DNA of 64,000 nt from Caldalkalibacillus thermarum (GTDB lineage: Bacteria > Bacillota > Bacilli > Caldalkalibacillales > Caldalkalibacillaceae), in assembly GCF_014644735.1 (NCBI RefSeq), contig NZ_BMKZ01000001.1:144241-208240 (forward strand), read 5' to 3'. The notes under the pieces were generated by a model. The model searched no databases. It was not told where the DNA came from and saw only the letters and a list, made by a program, of their open reading frames with translations. A program made the position numbers and the translations under genes. Shown piece after piece: positions 42,883 to 52,766 of the stretch. Position 1 is the stretch's first letter; every line of letters begins with the position of its first letter.

Positions 42883-43150
42883 TTATAAATATAGCATAAA
42901 CAGGGCAGGATGTCATTCCAAAAGTTAACAGCACTCAGGGGGCGTTTCCCCCTCATCCCGGTAATAACGGATTTGTTCTGCCTTTTTAAACCCATTGATA
43001 CCAACCCATGTAAAACCCTCCTTGTACTATTTTTGCAGTTGTTAGTATGTATTTTTTCCAGTTGTTTTACACTTTGCAGGAATTTGGGGCAAAATAATAG
43101 AAGTAAACATCAGAAGATTTTATCCAAATTGGCTGAGGAGGTCATTGCCC

Positions 43151-44977
43151 ATGTCTGAACAACAAAAAACGGCCGGACAGCTGCCCAAGCGCTCGGAACT
43201 GGATCCAAAGTATAAGTGGGATTTAACCAAAATTTTCAAATCAGATGAAGAGTGGGAGGAAGCCTTCCAAGAAGTGAAAAGTCTCCTCCCCAGCATCAAA
43301 GAGTATGAGGGGAGGTTGATGGAATCAGCTGACACCCTTTTGGAAGCGTTGCAGTTGAGGGAAGAGATCGGCAAAAAATTAGGTAAGGTGTATATCTATG
43401 CCCACCTGAAAAAGGACGAGGACACCACCAACTCTAAATATGTCGCTTTTGAAAACAGGGCGGCCAGCCTGCATGTGGAGGTTGCCAGCGCTGTGTCCTA
43501 CTTTTCACCGGAAATCCTTCGCGCCGATGAATCTACCGTCCGTTCCTACCTCCGGGAAAATGATGCCTTACAAGTTTATGAACACTATCTGGATCAGCTT
43601 TTGCGCCAAAAAGAGCATACCTTGTCAACCAAAGAAGAAGCGATCCTGGCCCAAGTCGGGGAGTTGGCCAGCGCTCCCAATGATATTTTTACCATGATCA
43701 ATAATGCCGATATGAAGTTCCCCACCATTACCGACGAGAATGGAGAGGAAAAGGAGCTGACCCACGGCCGCTACATCCAGTTTCTGGAGAGTAAGGACCG
43801 CCGGGTGCGCCAGGATGCTTTCAAAGCCATGTATGATACTTTTAAAAAGCAAAGAAACACCCTGGCGGCCACTCTGAATGCCAATGTGAAAAAAGATGTC
43901 TTTTATGCCCGGGTGCGCAAATATCGTTCGTCTTTAGAAGCCTCTTTGGACAGGGACAATGTACCCGTCCGGGTCTACGAGAACCTGATCGCTGCCATTC
44001 AAGAAGCACTGCCCGTTTTCCAGCGCTATATGAAACTGCGCAAGAAGGCACTGGGACTTGATGAGCTGCATATGTATGATCTTTATGTCCCGCTTGTACA
44101 GGATGTGGAGATGAAGTATACATACGAAGAGGCCAAGCAGCTGGTCCGCGATTCCCTTCAGCCGCTGGGTGAGGAGTACCTGGCCGTTGTGGATGAGGGA
44201 TTTAACAGCGGTTGGATTGATGTCTATGAAAATGTGGGCAAACGCAGTGGCGCTTACTCCAGCGGCACTTATGGCACACCACCGTACATTTTGCTCAACT
44301 ACCAGGAAAATCTGGATAACGTGTTTACCTTAACCCATGAGATGGGCCATTCGGTGCACAGCTACTTTTCATGCAAGGAACAGCCTTATATTTACTCAGA
44401 TTACACCATTTTTGTGGCTGAAGTGGCTTCCACCCTGAATGAAGCGCTGTTGACCCATTATCTGTTACAGAACACGAATGATCCTAAGCAGCGTATGTAT
44501 ATTTTGAATCATTATCTGGAAAGCTTCCGGGGCACCGTTTTCCGGCAGACCATGTTTGCAGAATTTGAGAAACTGATTCACGAAAAGGTGGAGGAAGGGG
44601 AAGCGTTGACAGCCGACCGTCTCAGTGAACTATACTATGATTTGAATCTGACCTACTTCGGTGAAGATGTGGTCGTTGATCAGGATATTGCTATGGAGTG
44701 GGCCCGTATTCCCCATTTCTACTACAATTTCTATGTGTACAAATACGCTACGGGATTCGCCGCGGCCACTGCTTTAAGCCAGCAGATTTTAAACGAAGGC
44801 AAGCCTGCTGTTGACCGCTACCTTTCGTTCCTTAAGAGCGGAGGGTCTGACTATCCCATTGAGCTGTTGAAAAAAGCTGGAGTAGATATGACCTCTCCAG
44901 AGCCGGTCCGCCAAGCTTTGCGCGTCTTTGAACGGACTTTAACGGAGATGGAGGAGTTGTTTGGAAAGCATCAATAG
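43151..44977 (+). CDS. pepF: oligoendopeptidase F
   Basis: About 608 residues from ATG 43151 (GAGGAGG, 43135-43141). M3-family zinc peptidase: LTHEMGHSVHSYFS near residue 396 with the third ligand Glu in EVASTLNEALLTHYL. It degrades short peptides in the cytosol and in B. subtilis can hydrolyse PhrA-type signalling peptides. It opens the yjb-type cluster (pepF = yjbG). Confidence 0.94.
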   Translation: MSEQQKTAGQLPKRSELDPKYKWDLTKIFKSDEEWEEAFQEVKSLLPSIKEYEGRLMESADTLLEALQLREEIGKKLGKVYIYAHLKKDEDTTNSKYVAFENRAASLHVEVASAVSYFSPEILRADESTVRSYLRENDALQVYEHYLDQLLRQKEHTLSTKEEAILAQVGELASAPNDIFTMINNADMKFPTITDENGEEKELTHGRYIQFLESKDRRVRQDAFKAMYDTFKKQRNTLAATLNANVKKDVFYARVRKYRSSLEASLDRDNVPVRVYENLIAAIQEALPVFQRYMKLRKKALGLDELHMYDLYVPLVQDVEMKYTYEEAKQLVRDSLQPLGEEYLAVVDEGFNSGWIDVYENVGKRSGAYSSGTYGTPPYILLNYQENLDNVFTLTHEMGHSVHSYFSCKEQPYIYSDYTIFVAEVASTLNEALLTHYLLQNTNDPKQRMYILNHYLESFRGTVFRQTMFAEFEKLIHEKVEEGEALTADRLSELYYDLNLTYFGEDVVVDQDIAMEWARIPHFYYNFYVYKYATGFAAATALSQQILNEGKPAVDRYLSFLKSGGSDYPIELLKKAGVDMTSPEPVRQALRVFERTLTEMEELFGKHQ

Positions 44978-45124
44978 GCAAAAAAGAGCGGTGATAGATA
45001 CACTTGCCCTCTGCTAAAAGATTATTTCCAGCCCTGTTTCGACATGGCTTACATTCCGGGGGATTGGCCTGTTCAGCTAGATGAGATAAAAGAAGAAGTA
45101 AAATAACCTTGAAATATGGAAGTC

Positions 45125-45155
45125 GGGGCTGTCTCTAATCGATTGAGGCAGCCCC
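45125..45155. terminator. inverted repeat between convergent genes
   Basis: GGGGCTGTCTC (45125-45135) / GAGGCAGCCCC (45145-45155) with one mismatch. It lies between pepF and the minus-strand globin gene and can serve both; T runs are short. Confidence 0.55.
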
Positions 45156-45192
45156 AATCTTATGCGGTTTAAGCCAAATGTAAGAGGTCGAT

Positions 45193-45588
45193 TTAATCTT
45201 TTTCATCCGGGGTATTAATCATATGTTGGGCCGTATAGGTGAAACGCATCATCATCTCCTGTTTGATACGATCCTCCAGGCCAAGCTCGTCCAGTGTCTC
45301 CTGCATGCAGGCCAGCCAGGCCCTGGCCCGAGTGGGGGTGATGGGAAAGCGCAGGTGCCGGGCTCTTAGCATGGGATGCCCGTAGGCCCGGGTATAAAGG
45401 TCCGGACCCCCGAAAAATTGGCTTAAAAACTTGAACTGTTTCTCTTTGGTCAGGGTAAAGTCATCAGGAAAAATGGGGGCCAGATCGGGATGGCGGGCCA
45501 CTTTATCGTAGAAAATCTCGACCAATTGCCTTAACGTCTTTTCTCCACCAAAACGGTAGTACAAGCTCTCTTTCAATACTGGTCTCAC
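45193..45588 (-). CDS. yjbI: group II truncated hemoglobin (YjbI)
   Basis: 131 residues. Starts LYYRFGGEKTLRQLVEIFYD, with FLSQFFGGPDLYTRAYGHPMLRARH (the E/F region with proximal His) and a Trp in RARAWLACMQ, the G8 Trp of group II globins. It binds heme and oxygen and may protect against oxidative or nitrosative stress. B. subtilis yjbI sits in the same cluster. Confidence 0.92.
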   Translation of the reverse strand: MRPVLKESLYYRFGGEKTLRQLVEIFYDKVARHPDLAPIFPDDFTLTKEKQFKFLSQFFGGPDLYTRAYGHPMLRARHLRFPITPTRARAWLACMQETLDELGLEDRIKQEMMMRFTYTAQHMINTPDEKD

Positions 45589-45683
45589 TGTTGTCCTCCT
45601 TTCCCAGCTTCATGATCTCATCTAGCTCAAATTGGAGAGCCAATACGTACTTCTGTTAGAATAATGATGAAGGAGGAATGAGC

Positions 45684-46118
45684 ATGAGTCAAGTATCATA
45701 CATCATTGAGCGCATTGAACCCAAAAATAAGTTGATGGCCTTGTGTTTCCTGGCAGACAAAGTTTATGAGCAACTGGCTGATACTCAAGAGATCCGTCCA
45801 GTTGAACGTGTCTTAATGGATTCTGATCATAAACAGCTGATTTATGTCATAGAAATAAATGGTCAGTGGCAATACATACGTTTCCCCCTCCCTTTGTGGA
45901 AATCGATTGATCAGGTACTGGTGGGCGAACAGGATCTGTTTTTGGTCTTATCGGTGACGGAAGACGGTTTACCGTACCGCAGCGTTCCTTTAAAAAGATT
46001 TCATGAGGAGTGTGTGGAGCTGATCCGTAATATGCGCGGCAATGCCAACTATGGGGAGGATGTGGCTGATTTGGTAGAGGAACATTTTGCCCAAACCATC
46101 AACGCCCTGCTCAGCTGA
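45684..46118 (+). CDS. yjbL: UPF0738-family protein (YjbL-like)
   Basis: About 144 residues from ATG 45684 (AAGGAGG 45670-45676; the ATG at 45678 is too close). Soluble, ..ERVLMDSDHKQLIYVIEI.., ..YIRFPLPLWKSIDQVL... Position between the globin and the small alarmone synthetase matches B. subtilis yjbL. Function unknown. Confidence 0.65.
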   Translation: MSQVSYIIERIEPKNKLMALCFLADKVYEQLADTQEIRPVERVLMDSDHKQLIYVIEINGQWQYIRFPLPLWKSIDQVLVGEQDLFLVLSVTEDGLPYRSVPLKRFHEECVELIRNMRGNANYGEDVADLVEEHFAQTINALLS

Positions 46119-46214
46119 AGTGGTCCAGCTCATGTCTTAATTAAGCTGGTTGGCTAAGATGGCGTGAAGCAAGTGGGTGCCAGCGTGAGATAAAATGTTA
46201 GAGGGGGTTACAGG

Positions 46215-46844
46215 ATGCCAATCAACTGGGAAAAGGAACTGATCCCCTTTCATCAAGCGGTGGAAGAGCTGAAGATTAAATTTAAAGGTATTCGCGAAGA
46301 ATATTTAAGCATGGGTATTCATTCACCTATTGAACTAGTCATGGGACGGGTGAAACCGGTGCCTAGCATATTGCAAAAAGCAGCCAGAAAAAATATTCCT
46401 GAAGATCAGATTTTAAAACGCATGAAAGATATTGCCGGTATCCGCATCATTTGCCAGTTTGTGGATGACATCTATTCAGTCGTCAAGTTAATCAAGCAAC
46501 GTAATGATCTCAAAGTGTTAGGGGAAAAAGATTATGTACGCGAGCAAAAGGAGAGTGGCTACCGCAGTTATCACATTGTCATTGAGTATCCGATCCATAC
46601 AGTGTCCGGCCCGCGCAATATTTTGGTGGAAATTCAAATCCGTACGCTGAGCATGAACTTCTGGGCCACTATTGAACATTCGCTTAATTACAAGTATGGG
46701 GGAGAAATTCCCACGCACATTCAGAAACGTCTGCAAAGGGCAGCCGAAGCGTCCTTTTTGCTGGATGAGGAAATGTCCAAAATCAAGGATGAAATTCAAG
46801 AAGCACAAAAAGCATTTGCCAAAAAAAACACCAGAAACAGGTGA
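46215..46844 (+). CDS. relQ: small alarmone synthetase RelQ (YjbM)
   Basis: 209 residues. RelA/SpoT-type synthetase domain without hydrolase: ..[20 protein letters not shown].., [18 protein letters not shown], ..[17 protein letters not shown].. and ..[22 protein letters not shown].. (the E-x-Q-x-R-T and YRSYH motifs of the active site). It makes (p)ppGpp. It is followed 4 nt later by nadK, the order of yjbM-yjbN. Confidence 0.93.
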   Translation: MPINWEKELIPFHQAVEELKIKFKGIREEYLSMGIHSPIELVMGRVKPVPSILQKAARKNIPEDQILKRMKDIAGIRIICQFVDDIYSVVKLIKQRNDLKVLGEKDYVREQKESGYRSYHIVIEYPIHTVSGPRNILVEIQIRTLSMNFWATIEHSLNYKYGGEIPTHIQKRLQRAAEASFLLDEEMSKIKDEIQEAQKAFAKKNTRNR

Positions 46845-46848
46845 GACG

Positions 46849-47655
46849 ATGAAGTTTGCCATCATATCCCGCGGAGATGAACTGTCTAACCGTTTAAAAG
46901 AGGAATTGGCCTCCCAGCTAATCCAATCCCAATGTGTGGAAGACCAACGAAACCCCACGCTGGTGATCAGTGTAGGGGGAGACGGTACAATGTTGGAGGC
47001 ATTTCACCGCTATGTGCATCATTTGTCCAGAGTGGCCTTTGTGGGCGTCCACACAGGGCGCCTCGGTTTTTATGCCGACTGGCGGCCGGAAGAACTTAAG
47101 GAACTGGTGGGCTTCATCACCAGAGTGTCCATCGACGGGGAAGCAAACATGAAGCTTGTCGCTTATCCCTTATTAGAAGTGCTCGTTGTGCATGAAGAGG
47201 GGCATCACTCCAGACATCTTGCCTTAAATGAATGTACGCTGAAAACAACAGAGGGGTCTTTAGTGATGAATCTGGAAGTGAATGAAGATCATTTTGAAAC
47301 ATTTCGCGGGGATGGGCTGTGTATTTCCACTCCTTCCGGAAGCACAGCCTACAATAAAAGCCTAGGTGGGGCCATTGTCCATCCTTCCTTGGCTTCTATT
47401 CAGATTACGGAGATGGCCTCCATAAATAACCGGGTGTACCGCACCATTGGTTCACCTCTTATTTTACCGGCTCATCACACCTGTGTGTTAAGACCGCAAA
47501 ATGATGTGGCTTATCATGTGACCATTGACCACCTCACCTTGATCGAGAAAAATGTGGAGCATATCCGGCTCAAGGTGGCCAAAGAACGGATCCGCTTTGC
47601 CCGCTTTCGTCCCTTCCCATTTTGGAAGCGTGTGCGGGAGTCATTCATTGATTAG
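46849..47655 (+). CDS. nadK: NAD kinase
   Basis: 268 residues from ATG 46849. [15 protein letters not shown] (GGDG), [42 protein letters not shown]: full NAD kinase set. It phosphorylates NAD to NADP. The ribosome site is within the end of relQ, so the two are co-translated. Confidence 0.93.
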   Translation: MKFAIISRGDELSNRLKEELASQLIQSQCVEDQRNPTLVISVGGDGTMLEAFHRYVHHLSRVAFVGVHTGRLGFYADWRPEELKELVGFITRVSIDGEANMKLVAYPLLEVLVVHEEGHHSRHLALNECTLKTTEGSLVMNLEVNEDHFETFRGDGLCISTPSGSTAYNKSLGGAIVHPSLASIQITEMASINNRVYRTIGSPLILPAHHTCVLRPQNDVAYHVTIDHLTLIEKNVEHIRLKVAKERIRFARFRPFPFWKRVRESFID

Positions 47656-47666
47656 GAGGCCAGGAC

Positions 47667-48359
47667 ATGACACCAACAGAGAGGGCCTATACGCTGACCC
47701 TGACCGTCCAGGAAGGACAAGAGGGGAGGCTGGCGGCGTTTTTGCGTGAACAGCACCACTTTTCCCGGCGCTTGTTAAACAAGTTGAAGCGGGAAGGCAC
47801 GGTGCAGGTCAACGGTCAAACCGCCTTTTTCCATACTCAGCTGAAAACAGGGGACAAAGTGGCGGTTTGCTTTCCAGTGGAAAAACCCAATCCAGAGCTT
47901 AAGCCGCAGCCGATGGTACTTGTCCATCAACAACTGGATGTCAGCCGGCAGCACCACGGCCTTACCCGGCGGTATTATGCCTGGGTGCACGGGGTGGTGG
48001 AGAAGGATGATGGAGAGATTGTAGCGCCGATCGGCCTGGAAGAGGGCTCCATTATTAAGCGGCGGGTGAGAAGAGACGGCCAGCCAGCCCGTACCCGCTT
48101 TCGGGTGATCCGTCGTTATGCTGACTATACGTGGCTGGAATTAACCTTGGATACGGGCCGCACCCATCAGATCCGGGTCCACTGCCAGCATATGGGGCAT
48201 CCCCTCCTGGGAGACGATTTGTATGGCGGGTCACGGCACCTGATTCAGCGTCAGGCCCTGCATGCCTGTGCACTGGCCTTTGTTCACCCGCGCCATAAAA
48301 AAGTGTGCTCGTTCAGTGCACCTTTACCTGAAGATCTAAAGCGGCTGGCAGCGGGCTAA
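47667..48359 (+). CDS. RluD-family pseudouridine synthase with the catalytic segment deleted (YjbO-like)
   Basis: 230 residues, where family members have about 290-300. N-terminal S4-like RNA-binding part (..[26 protein letters not shown]..) and the C-terminal half (..[23 protein letters not shown].., [26 protein letters not shown]) are intact. Between VLVHQQL and the preceding ELKPQPM the segment with YEDxxLLVVNKP and the catalytic HRLDRxTSG is absent, an in-frame loss of roughly 60-70 codons. The protein cannot isomerise uridine by the usual Asp. It may be a decaying gene or an RNA-binding protein only. Confidence 0.8.
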   Translation: MTPTERAYTLTLTVQEGQEGRLAAFLREQHHFSRRLLNKLKREGTVQVNGQTAFFHTQLKTGDKVAVCFPVEKPNPELKPQPMVLVHQQLDVSRQHHGLTRRYYAWVHGVVEKDDGEIVAPIGLEEGSIIKRRVRRDGQPARTRFRVIRRYADYTWLELTLDTGRTHQIRVHCQHMGHPLLGDDLYGGSRHLIQRQALHACALAFVHPRHKKVCSFSAPLPEDLKRLAAG

Positions 48360-49087
48360 TCAAGGCGGAATTTCTCGGGGACAAAGGGCAGGGAGGAGGG
48401 CACCATTTCAAATGTCAATTCAGGATAGCGCAGTCCGGTTAAATGGCCCCCAAACACACAGCCGGTATCAATGTTGACGGTGTGGTTGACGAAACGGGGC
48501 TTTTTGACCGGGGTATGGCCATACACAATCCAAGCCTCACCAGTATAATGCTTAGCCCAGTCCCGGCGGACAGGGAAGCCGTCACTGTCCTTTTCCCCGG
48601 TAATATCTCCGTACAGGCAAAAAGTTTTAACTGCTTTATTATGTTTGCCGATCATATCTTGACGAATACCGGCATGACTCACAATCAAGCGCCCGCCATC
48701 CAGCACCAAATACAAGGGGGCGTTTTCCACCAGGCGGATGAATCGGGTTTTCACCCACTTTTTTTCATCAACTTGAAGACGGTGATACTCCTCTACCGTC
48801 GTTTCCAAGCCGTGAGTGATTTGAACATTGCGCCCCAGGAAAAAACGGTATAGTTTGTCACAGTGGTTACCGGGAACGTACAGGGCCTGGCCGGCTTCGA
48901 CGTGGCGGATCACGAACCGCAGCGTGTTAATGGATTGGGGCCCCCGGTCGGTAATATCGCCCACAAAGACGATCTTCCGCCCTTGGCGGTGAGAGTACAA
49001 GCCATTCTGCTCGCGGTAACCCAGCCGGCCGAGCAGGGTGAGCAATTCGCGGTAGCATCCGTGCACATCTCCAATAATATCGTACAT
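48356..49087 (-). CDS. prpE: bis(5'-nucleosyl)-tetraphosphatase PrpE
   Basis: 243 residues from ATG 49087 (CGGAGGG upstream; the frame extends 8 codons further). Calcineurin-like phosphoesterase motifs [37 protein letters not shown] and VYGHTPV. B. subtilis PrpE (YjbP, 244 residues) hydrolyses Ap4A and dephosphorylates proteins, with effects on germination. Convergent with, and overlapping by 4 nt, the RluD-like gene. Confidence 0.9.
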   Translation of the reverse strand: MYDIIGDVHGCYRELLTLLGRLGYREQNGLYSHRQGRKIVFVGDITDRGPQSINTLRFVIRHVEAGQALYVPGNHCDKLYRFFLGRNVQITHGLETTVEEYHRLQVDEKKWVKTRFIRLVENAPLYLVLDGGRLIVSHAGIRQDMIGKHNKAVKTFCLYGDITGEKDSDGFPVRRDWAKHYTGEAWIVYGHTPVKKPRFVNHTVNIDTGCVFGGHLTGLRYPELTFEMVPSSLPFVPEKFRLD

Positions 49088-49144
49088 AACGCCCTCCGAG
49101 TGATCATTCACGTTTAAGCTTAAACCGAAACGTCAACCCTAATA

Positions 49145-50302
49145 CTAGTCAAACATGTATGTTTTGGTACGCATGTGCACATTGAGCACAATTCCCATGG
49201 CAATCATGTTGGTTAACAAGGCGCTTCCTCCGTAACTGATAAACGGGAGAGCCAGACCGGTGATGGGCATCAGACCGATGGTCATGCCGATGTTTTGAAA
49301 CACCTGAAAAACCAGCATGCCAATAATTCCGGCCACCAGATAGGAGCCAAACATGTCGTTGCAGGTCAGGGCAATCTGCACCAAACGGTAAATCAAAATA
49401 AAGTAGATGGCAATTAGTATGCTGGCTCCCACGAAACCGAACTCCTCCCCAATAACGGCGAAAATAAAGTCAGTGTGAACCTCGGGGATATAGCCTCTGG
49501 ATTGCACGCCCTGGTTAAAACCTGTGCCCATCAACTGCCCCGAACCAATGGCCATCAGGGATTGGATCAGCTGGTAGCCAAACTCACCCGGGCTCGAAAA
49601 AGGGTCCAGCCAGCCGTAAATCCGGTTGAGTTGGTGAGTGGCGATAATTTTGCTAAATAAATCAAAGTTGACGAAATACAAAAAGACAAGGCCGGTGACC
49701 AGCGCAATAAAGGCGGCGACCATCAACAAAATCACGCGCCAAGAAATCCCGGCTACCAGCAGCATGGTCCCCATAATGGCCAGCAGAACCAGGGAAGTCC
49801 CCAAATCGGGCTGACGCAAGATGAGAAAGAAGGGCACGATCACAACCAGGCCTGTTTTAATGGTCAGCCACAAATCTTGTTTAAATGTCGGCTTGGGCAA
49901 CTTAGACTGTTCCCGAACCAGTAAATGGGCAATGGCAATGATCAGAAAAATTTTCATAAACTCTGATGGCTGAAAGTTAAAACCCAAAATGGTGATCCAG
50001 CGCTGTGCCCCTTTCTGTTCTTCACCAAAAAGCATCACCAGAACCAACAAAAGCACGCCTGCTATATAGATAGGAATGGACAAGTGCTTCAACTGGCGGT
50101 AGTCAATCACAAGAATGCTGAACATCACGGCAAAACCGGCAGCATACCAGATCATTTGCCGGATTAAATAGTCGTATGTGCCGTATTCTTCACTGACATT
50201 AGTGGCGCTGTATATGGCGATAAAACTGCCCAAAGACAGGATAAAGATCAAAAATAACAGACCATAATCCAGCCGTTGCCATATGCTTTTTTCTGTCGTC
50301 AT
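49145..50302 (-). CDS. rodA: rod-shape SEDS peptidoglycan polymerase RodA
   Basis: 385 residues, about 10 membrane helices of the SEDS family (FtsW/RodA/SpoVE). Typical segments: RWITILGFNFQPSEFMKIFLI, ..LRQPDLGTSLVLLAI.., ..GFNQGVQSRGYIPEVHTDFIFAVIGEEFGFVG.. and the final ..LPFISYGGSALLTNM... The N-terminal sequence and isolated location favour RodA over FtsW. It polymerises lipid II with a class B PBP. Confidence 0.87.
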   Translation of the reverse strand: MTTEKSIWQRLDYGLLFLIFILSLGSFIAIYSATNVSEEYGTYDYLIRQMIWYAAGFAVMFSILVIDYRQLKHLSIPIYIAGVLLLVLVMLFGEEQKGAQRWITILGFNFQPSEFMKIFLIIAIAHLLVREQSKLPKPTFKQDLWLTIKTGLVVIVPFFLILRQPDLGTSLVLLAIMGTMLLVAGISWRVILLMVAAFIALVTGLVFLYFVNFDLFSKIIATHQLNRIYGWLDPFSSPGEFGYQLIQSLMAIGSGQLMGTGFNQGVQSRGYIPEVHTDFIFAVIGEEFGFVGASILIAIYFILIYRLVQIALTCNDMFGSYLVAGIIGMLVFQVFQNIGMTIGLMPITGLALPFISYGGSALLTNMIAMGIVLNVHMRTKTYMFD

Positions 50303-50402
50303 TGTCGTTCATCCCTTATCCTGATTCTAAACTAGAAGTTTTATTCCCTATAGCATCATATAATAAATACTCAGATTACGCTAGTCACCCGTTTGAAAAA
50401 CA

Positions 50403-50440
50403 TGGTATAATGAAAAAAAAGGTTTAAGACCTGATGCTAA
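50403..50440 (+). promoter_or_regulatory. fabI promoter with FapR-like operator
   Basis: Extended -10 TGGTATAAT (hexamer 50406-50411), then TTAAGACCTGATGCTAA (50424-50440), which matches the FapR operator pattern TTAGTACCTGATACTAA at 14 of 17 positions. FapR represses fatty-acid synthesis genes and is released by malonyl-CoA; fabI is a known member of its regulon. Confidence 0.6.
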
Positions 50441-50468
50441 TAGTAAATATTAAAAAAGGAGGTTTCTT

Positions 50469-51248
50469 ATGAATCAACTATTGGCTGGAAAAACCTTCGT
50501 GATTATGGGTGTGGCCAATAAAAGGAGTATTGCCTGGGGAATTGCCAGGATTTTGCATGATGCTGGCGCCCGCTTGATCTTTACATACCAAGGTGAACGT
50601 CTGAAGAAAAATGTGGAGGAACTGGTGGCCACCCTTGAGCGGGATGATAGCCTGTTGTTGCCTTGTGACGTTACCAAGGATGACGAGATTACTGAAGCAT
50701 TCGCTACGATTAAAGAAAAAGTGGGTGTGATTCACGGCCTGGCCCACTGTATTGCCTTTGCCAAAACGGAGGAACTGCAAGGAGAATTTGTCAATACATC
50801 GCGGGAAGGTTACCATCTGGCTCAAGATATCAGTGCCTACTCTCTGGTTGCGGTGGCCCGCGCAGCCAAAGATCTGATGACAGAAGGGGGCAGCATTGTC
50901 ACCTTGACCTATTTGGGCGGAGAGCGCGTCGTGCCTAATTATAATGTGATGGGTGTAGCTAAAGCGGCTTTGGATGCCATTGTGAAATATTTAGCCAATG
51001 ATTTGGGCCCGCGCAACATCCGGGTCAACAGCATCTCAGCCGGCCCGATCCGTACCTTGGCGGCCAAAGGCGTGAAGGACTTTAACAGCATTTTAAAAAC
51101 CATTGAGGAAAAAGCACCGCTGCGCCGCACAGTGACACAGGAAGAAGTGGGTAAGACCGCCCTGTATTTGCTTAGCGATTTATCCAGCGGTGTCACGGGC
51201 GAAATCATTCACGTCGATTCCGGTTTCAATATTTTGGGTAGCGTTTAA
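50469..51248 (+). CDS. fabI: enoyl-ACP reductase (NADH) FabI
   Basis: 259 residues, AAAAGGAGG upstream. SDR fold with the FabI cofactor pattern MGVANKRSIAWGIA, and active-site Tyr158 and Lys165 in PNYNVMGVAKAAL. It reduces enoyl-ACP in the last step of the elongation cycle. It has its own promoter with a FapR-type site. Confidence 0.95.
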   Translation: MNQLLAGKTFVIMGVANKRSIAWGIARILHDAGARLIFTYQGERLKKNVEELVATLERDDSLLLPCDVTKDDEITEAFATIKEKVGVIHGLAHCIAFAKTEELQGEFVNTSREGYHLAQDISAYSLVAVARAAKDLMTEGGSIVTLTYLGGERVVPNYNVMGVAKAALDAIVKYLANDLGPRNIRVNSISAGPIRTLAAKGVKDFNSILKTIEEKAPLRRTVTQEEVGKTALYLLSDLSSGVTGEIIHVDSGFNILGSV

Positions 51249-51332
51249 AGACGGTTATACGTTTAGGATGATTCATAACAGGGAGAAAGGGGAATATACA
51301 TAGTAAGAAGACACAGGTCGAGGTGACCCCCG

Positions 51333-51530
51333 ATGGGCTATTACCCCCCTTATCTCCCTGACTCGTACCGGCTGGCCATGAATATGATCCCTCCTGTACA
51401 GCCCAAAATTACCAAAGTGCAAGCGGTAAGCAAAAAAGAAGTGAACTCAGCTGCCAAACGATATGCCAGATGGCCGGAAGAGATGAAGCGCGACACTAGA
51501 AAAGGCATCCATTTTGACGAATATATCTAA
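51333..51530 (+). CDS. small hypothetical protein
   Basis: 65 residues. Starts MGYYPPYLPDSYRLAMNMIP, a Tyr/Pro-rich N-terminus, then a basic, helical half (..KEVNSAAKRYARWPEEMKRD..). GAGGTGACC upstream and a clear terminator at 51557 support a real gene. Tyr/Pro-rich small proteins next to fabI are coat-associated in some Bacillus, but I do not recognise this one. Confidence 0.6.
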   Translation: MGYYPPYLPDSYRLAMNMIPPVQPKITKVQAVSKKEVNSAAKRYARWPEEMKRDTRKGIHFDEYI

Positions 51531-51556
51531 ATTGGGTATAATAGAAATGGAGTAAC

Positions 51557-51585
51557 ACCCTCTGCTTAAACAGAGGGTCTTTTTT
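51557..51585 (+). terminator. rho-independent terminator
   Basis: Perfect stem ACCCTCTG (51557-51564) / CAGAGGGT (51571-51578) followed by CTTTTTT. Confidence 0.9.
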
Positions 51586-51740
51586 ATGCTTGCAAATAGG
51601 TACAAGACATAATCAGAGCATCGCGTGTATCACCATAACGGACTTACCAACTTTTACATCATCTCGCAACAGATTTCTGCTTTTATTTTTTACATATAAG
51701 CGGTATGATGAAAACAGAATTAATATGGGAGAGAAGCCCG

Positions 51741-52766
51741 ATGGAAACACGTATTCATCATGCGCCGACGCCATATTTGCGTGCCCAGCGCAAGAAGAAA
51801 AAGCCAATCTTCAAAATCATCATAAGTGTTTTCTTTCTTTTGGTTTTGGCCTATTTGATCTTGTTTCTCATCGTTGTACCCGAACGGCCCGATTATCCTT
51901 TTTTTGAGGGGGACAAAAAGCCGCTTGTGATCGCCCATAGGGGCGGGGCTGCCCTTGCGCCGGAGAACACGTTGCTTGCCTTTGAACAGGCGCTTGAACT
52001 GGGGGTTGATGTGATTGAATTTGATGTGCATATGACCCGGGACGGTCATCTTGTTGTGATTCATGATGAAACGGTGGACCGGACCACTGACGGGGAAGGC
52101 CGGGTGGACGCACTGACCTTGGATCAAATTAAGGCTTTGGATGCGGCTTATACTTTCCGGGATATTAGGGGCAATTACATTTTCCGGAACCAAGGCGTCA
52201 CCATTCCCACCGTGGAAAAAGTTTTTAAAGCCTTTCCTAGCGCTAGGATGCTGATCGAGTTAAAGTATGCCGAACCAGATGAGGAGTCCCCTGGTTACTT
52301 CCCCGGCGTGATCGGAGCTGGCGAAACAGTCAAGCAAGTCATGGCCCGCAAGTTGTGGGAATTGATTGAGGCGTACAATATGGAGGATCAGGTGCTTGTG
52401 GCCTCTTTTGATGATGAAATCCTTTCCTATTTTCAGAGTTATGCCCAGGGGCGGGTGCCGATTGTTGCCGGACAGCAAGAGGCGATACGCTTTGCTTTTT
52501 ATCACAAAACTTTCCTCAGTCGGTTGTACCGGCCGCAAGCGGATGTGATGTCCCTGCCGCCGGAGCTTAACTTCTTCAATTTAACCGACCAGCGGTTGAT
52601 TAATGGTGCCAAAAAATTAAACATGCCCATCTTTTACTGGACAATCAATGAAGAAGAGGTCATACGCGATCTGCTTCTGAAGGGTGTGGATGGTATCATT
52701 ACCGATCGTCCTGACTTACTGATTCGTGTGATGAATGAAATGGAGGAGTTCAATGGCAACCATTGA
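51741..52766 (+). CDS. membrane-anchored glycerophosphodiester phosphodiesterase
   Basis: About 341 residues from ATG 51741 (GGGAGAG upstream). An N-terminal membrane helix (about 21-43) anchors a GDPD TIM barrel: VIAHRGGAALAPENTLLAFE, VIEFDVHMTRDGHLVVIHDETVDRTTDG and a final IFYWTIN..GVDGIITDRP. The catalytic His pair and the Glu/Asp ligands are present. It releases glycerol-3-phosphate from phospholipid head groups or teichoic acids outside the cell. Overlaps the next gene by 14 nt. Confidence 0.9.
   Translation: METRIHHAPTPYLRAQRKKKKPIFKIIISVFFLLVLAYLILFLIVVPERPDYPFFEGDKKPLVIAHRGGAALAPENTLLAFEQALELGVDVIEFDVHMTRDGHLVVIHDETVDRTTDGEGRVDALTLDQIKALDAAYTFRDIRGNYIFRNQGVTIPTVEKVFKAFPSARMLIELKYAEPDEESPGYFPGVIGAGETVKQVMARKLWELIEAYNMEDQVLVASFDDEILSYFQSYAQGRVPIVAGQQEAIRFAFYHKTFLSRLYRPQADVMSLPPELNFFNLTDQRLINGAKKLNMPIFYWTINEEEVIRDLLLKGVDGIITDRPDLLIRVMNEMEEFNGNH

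Noticed and set aside
42910..43158. 82-codon plus-strand frame before pepF
   Set aside because: No ribosome site, Cys/Leu-rich low-quality composition, and it overlaps the start of pepF.
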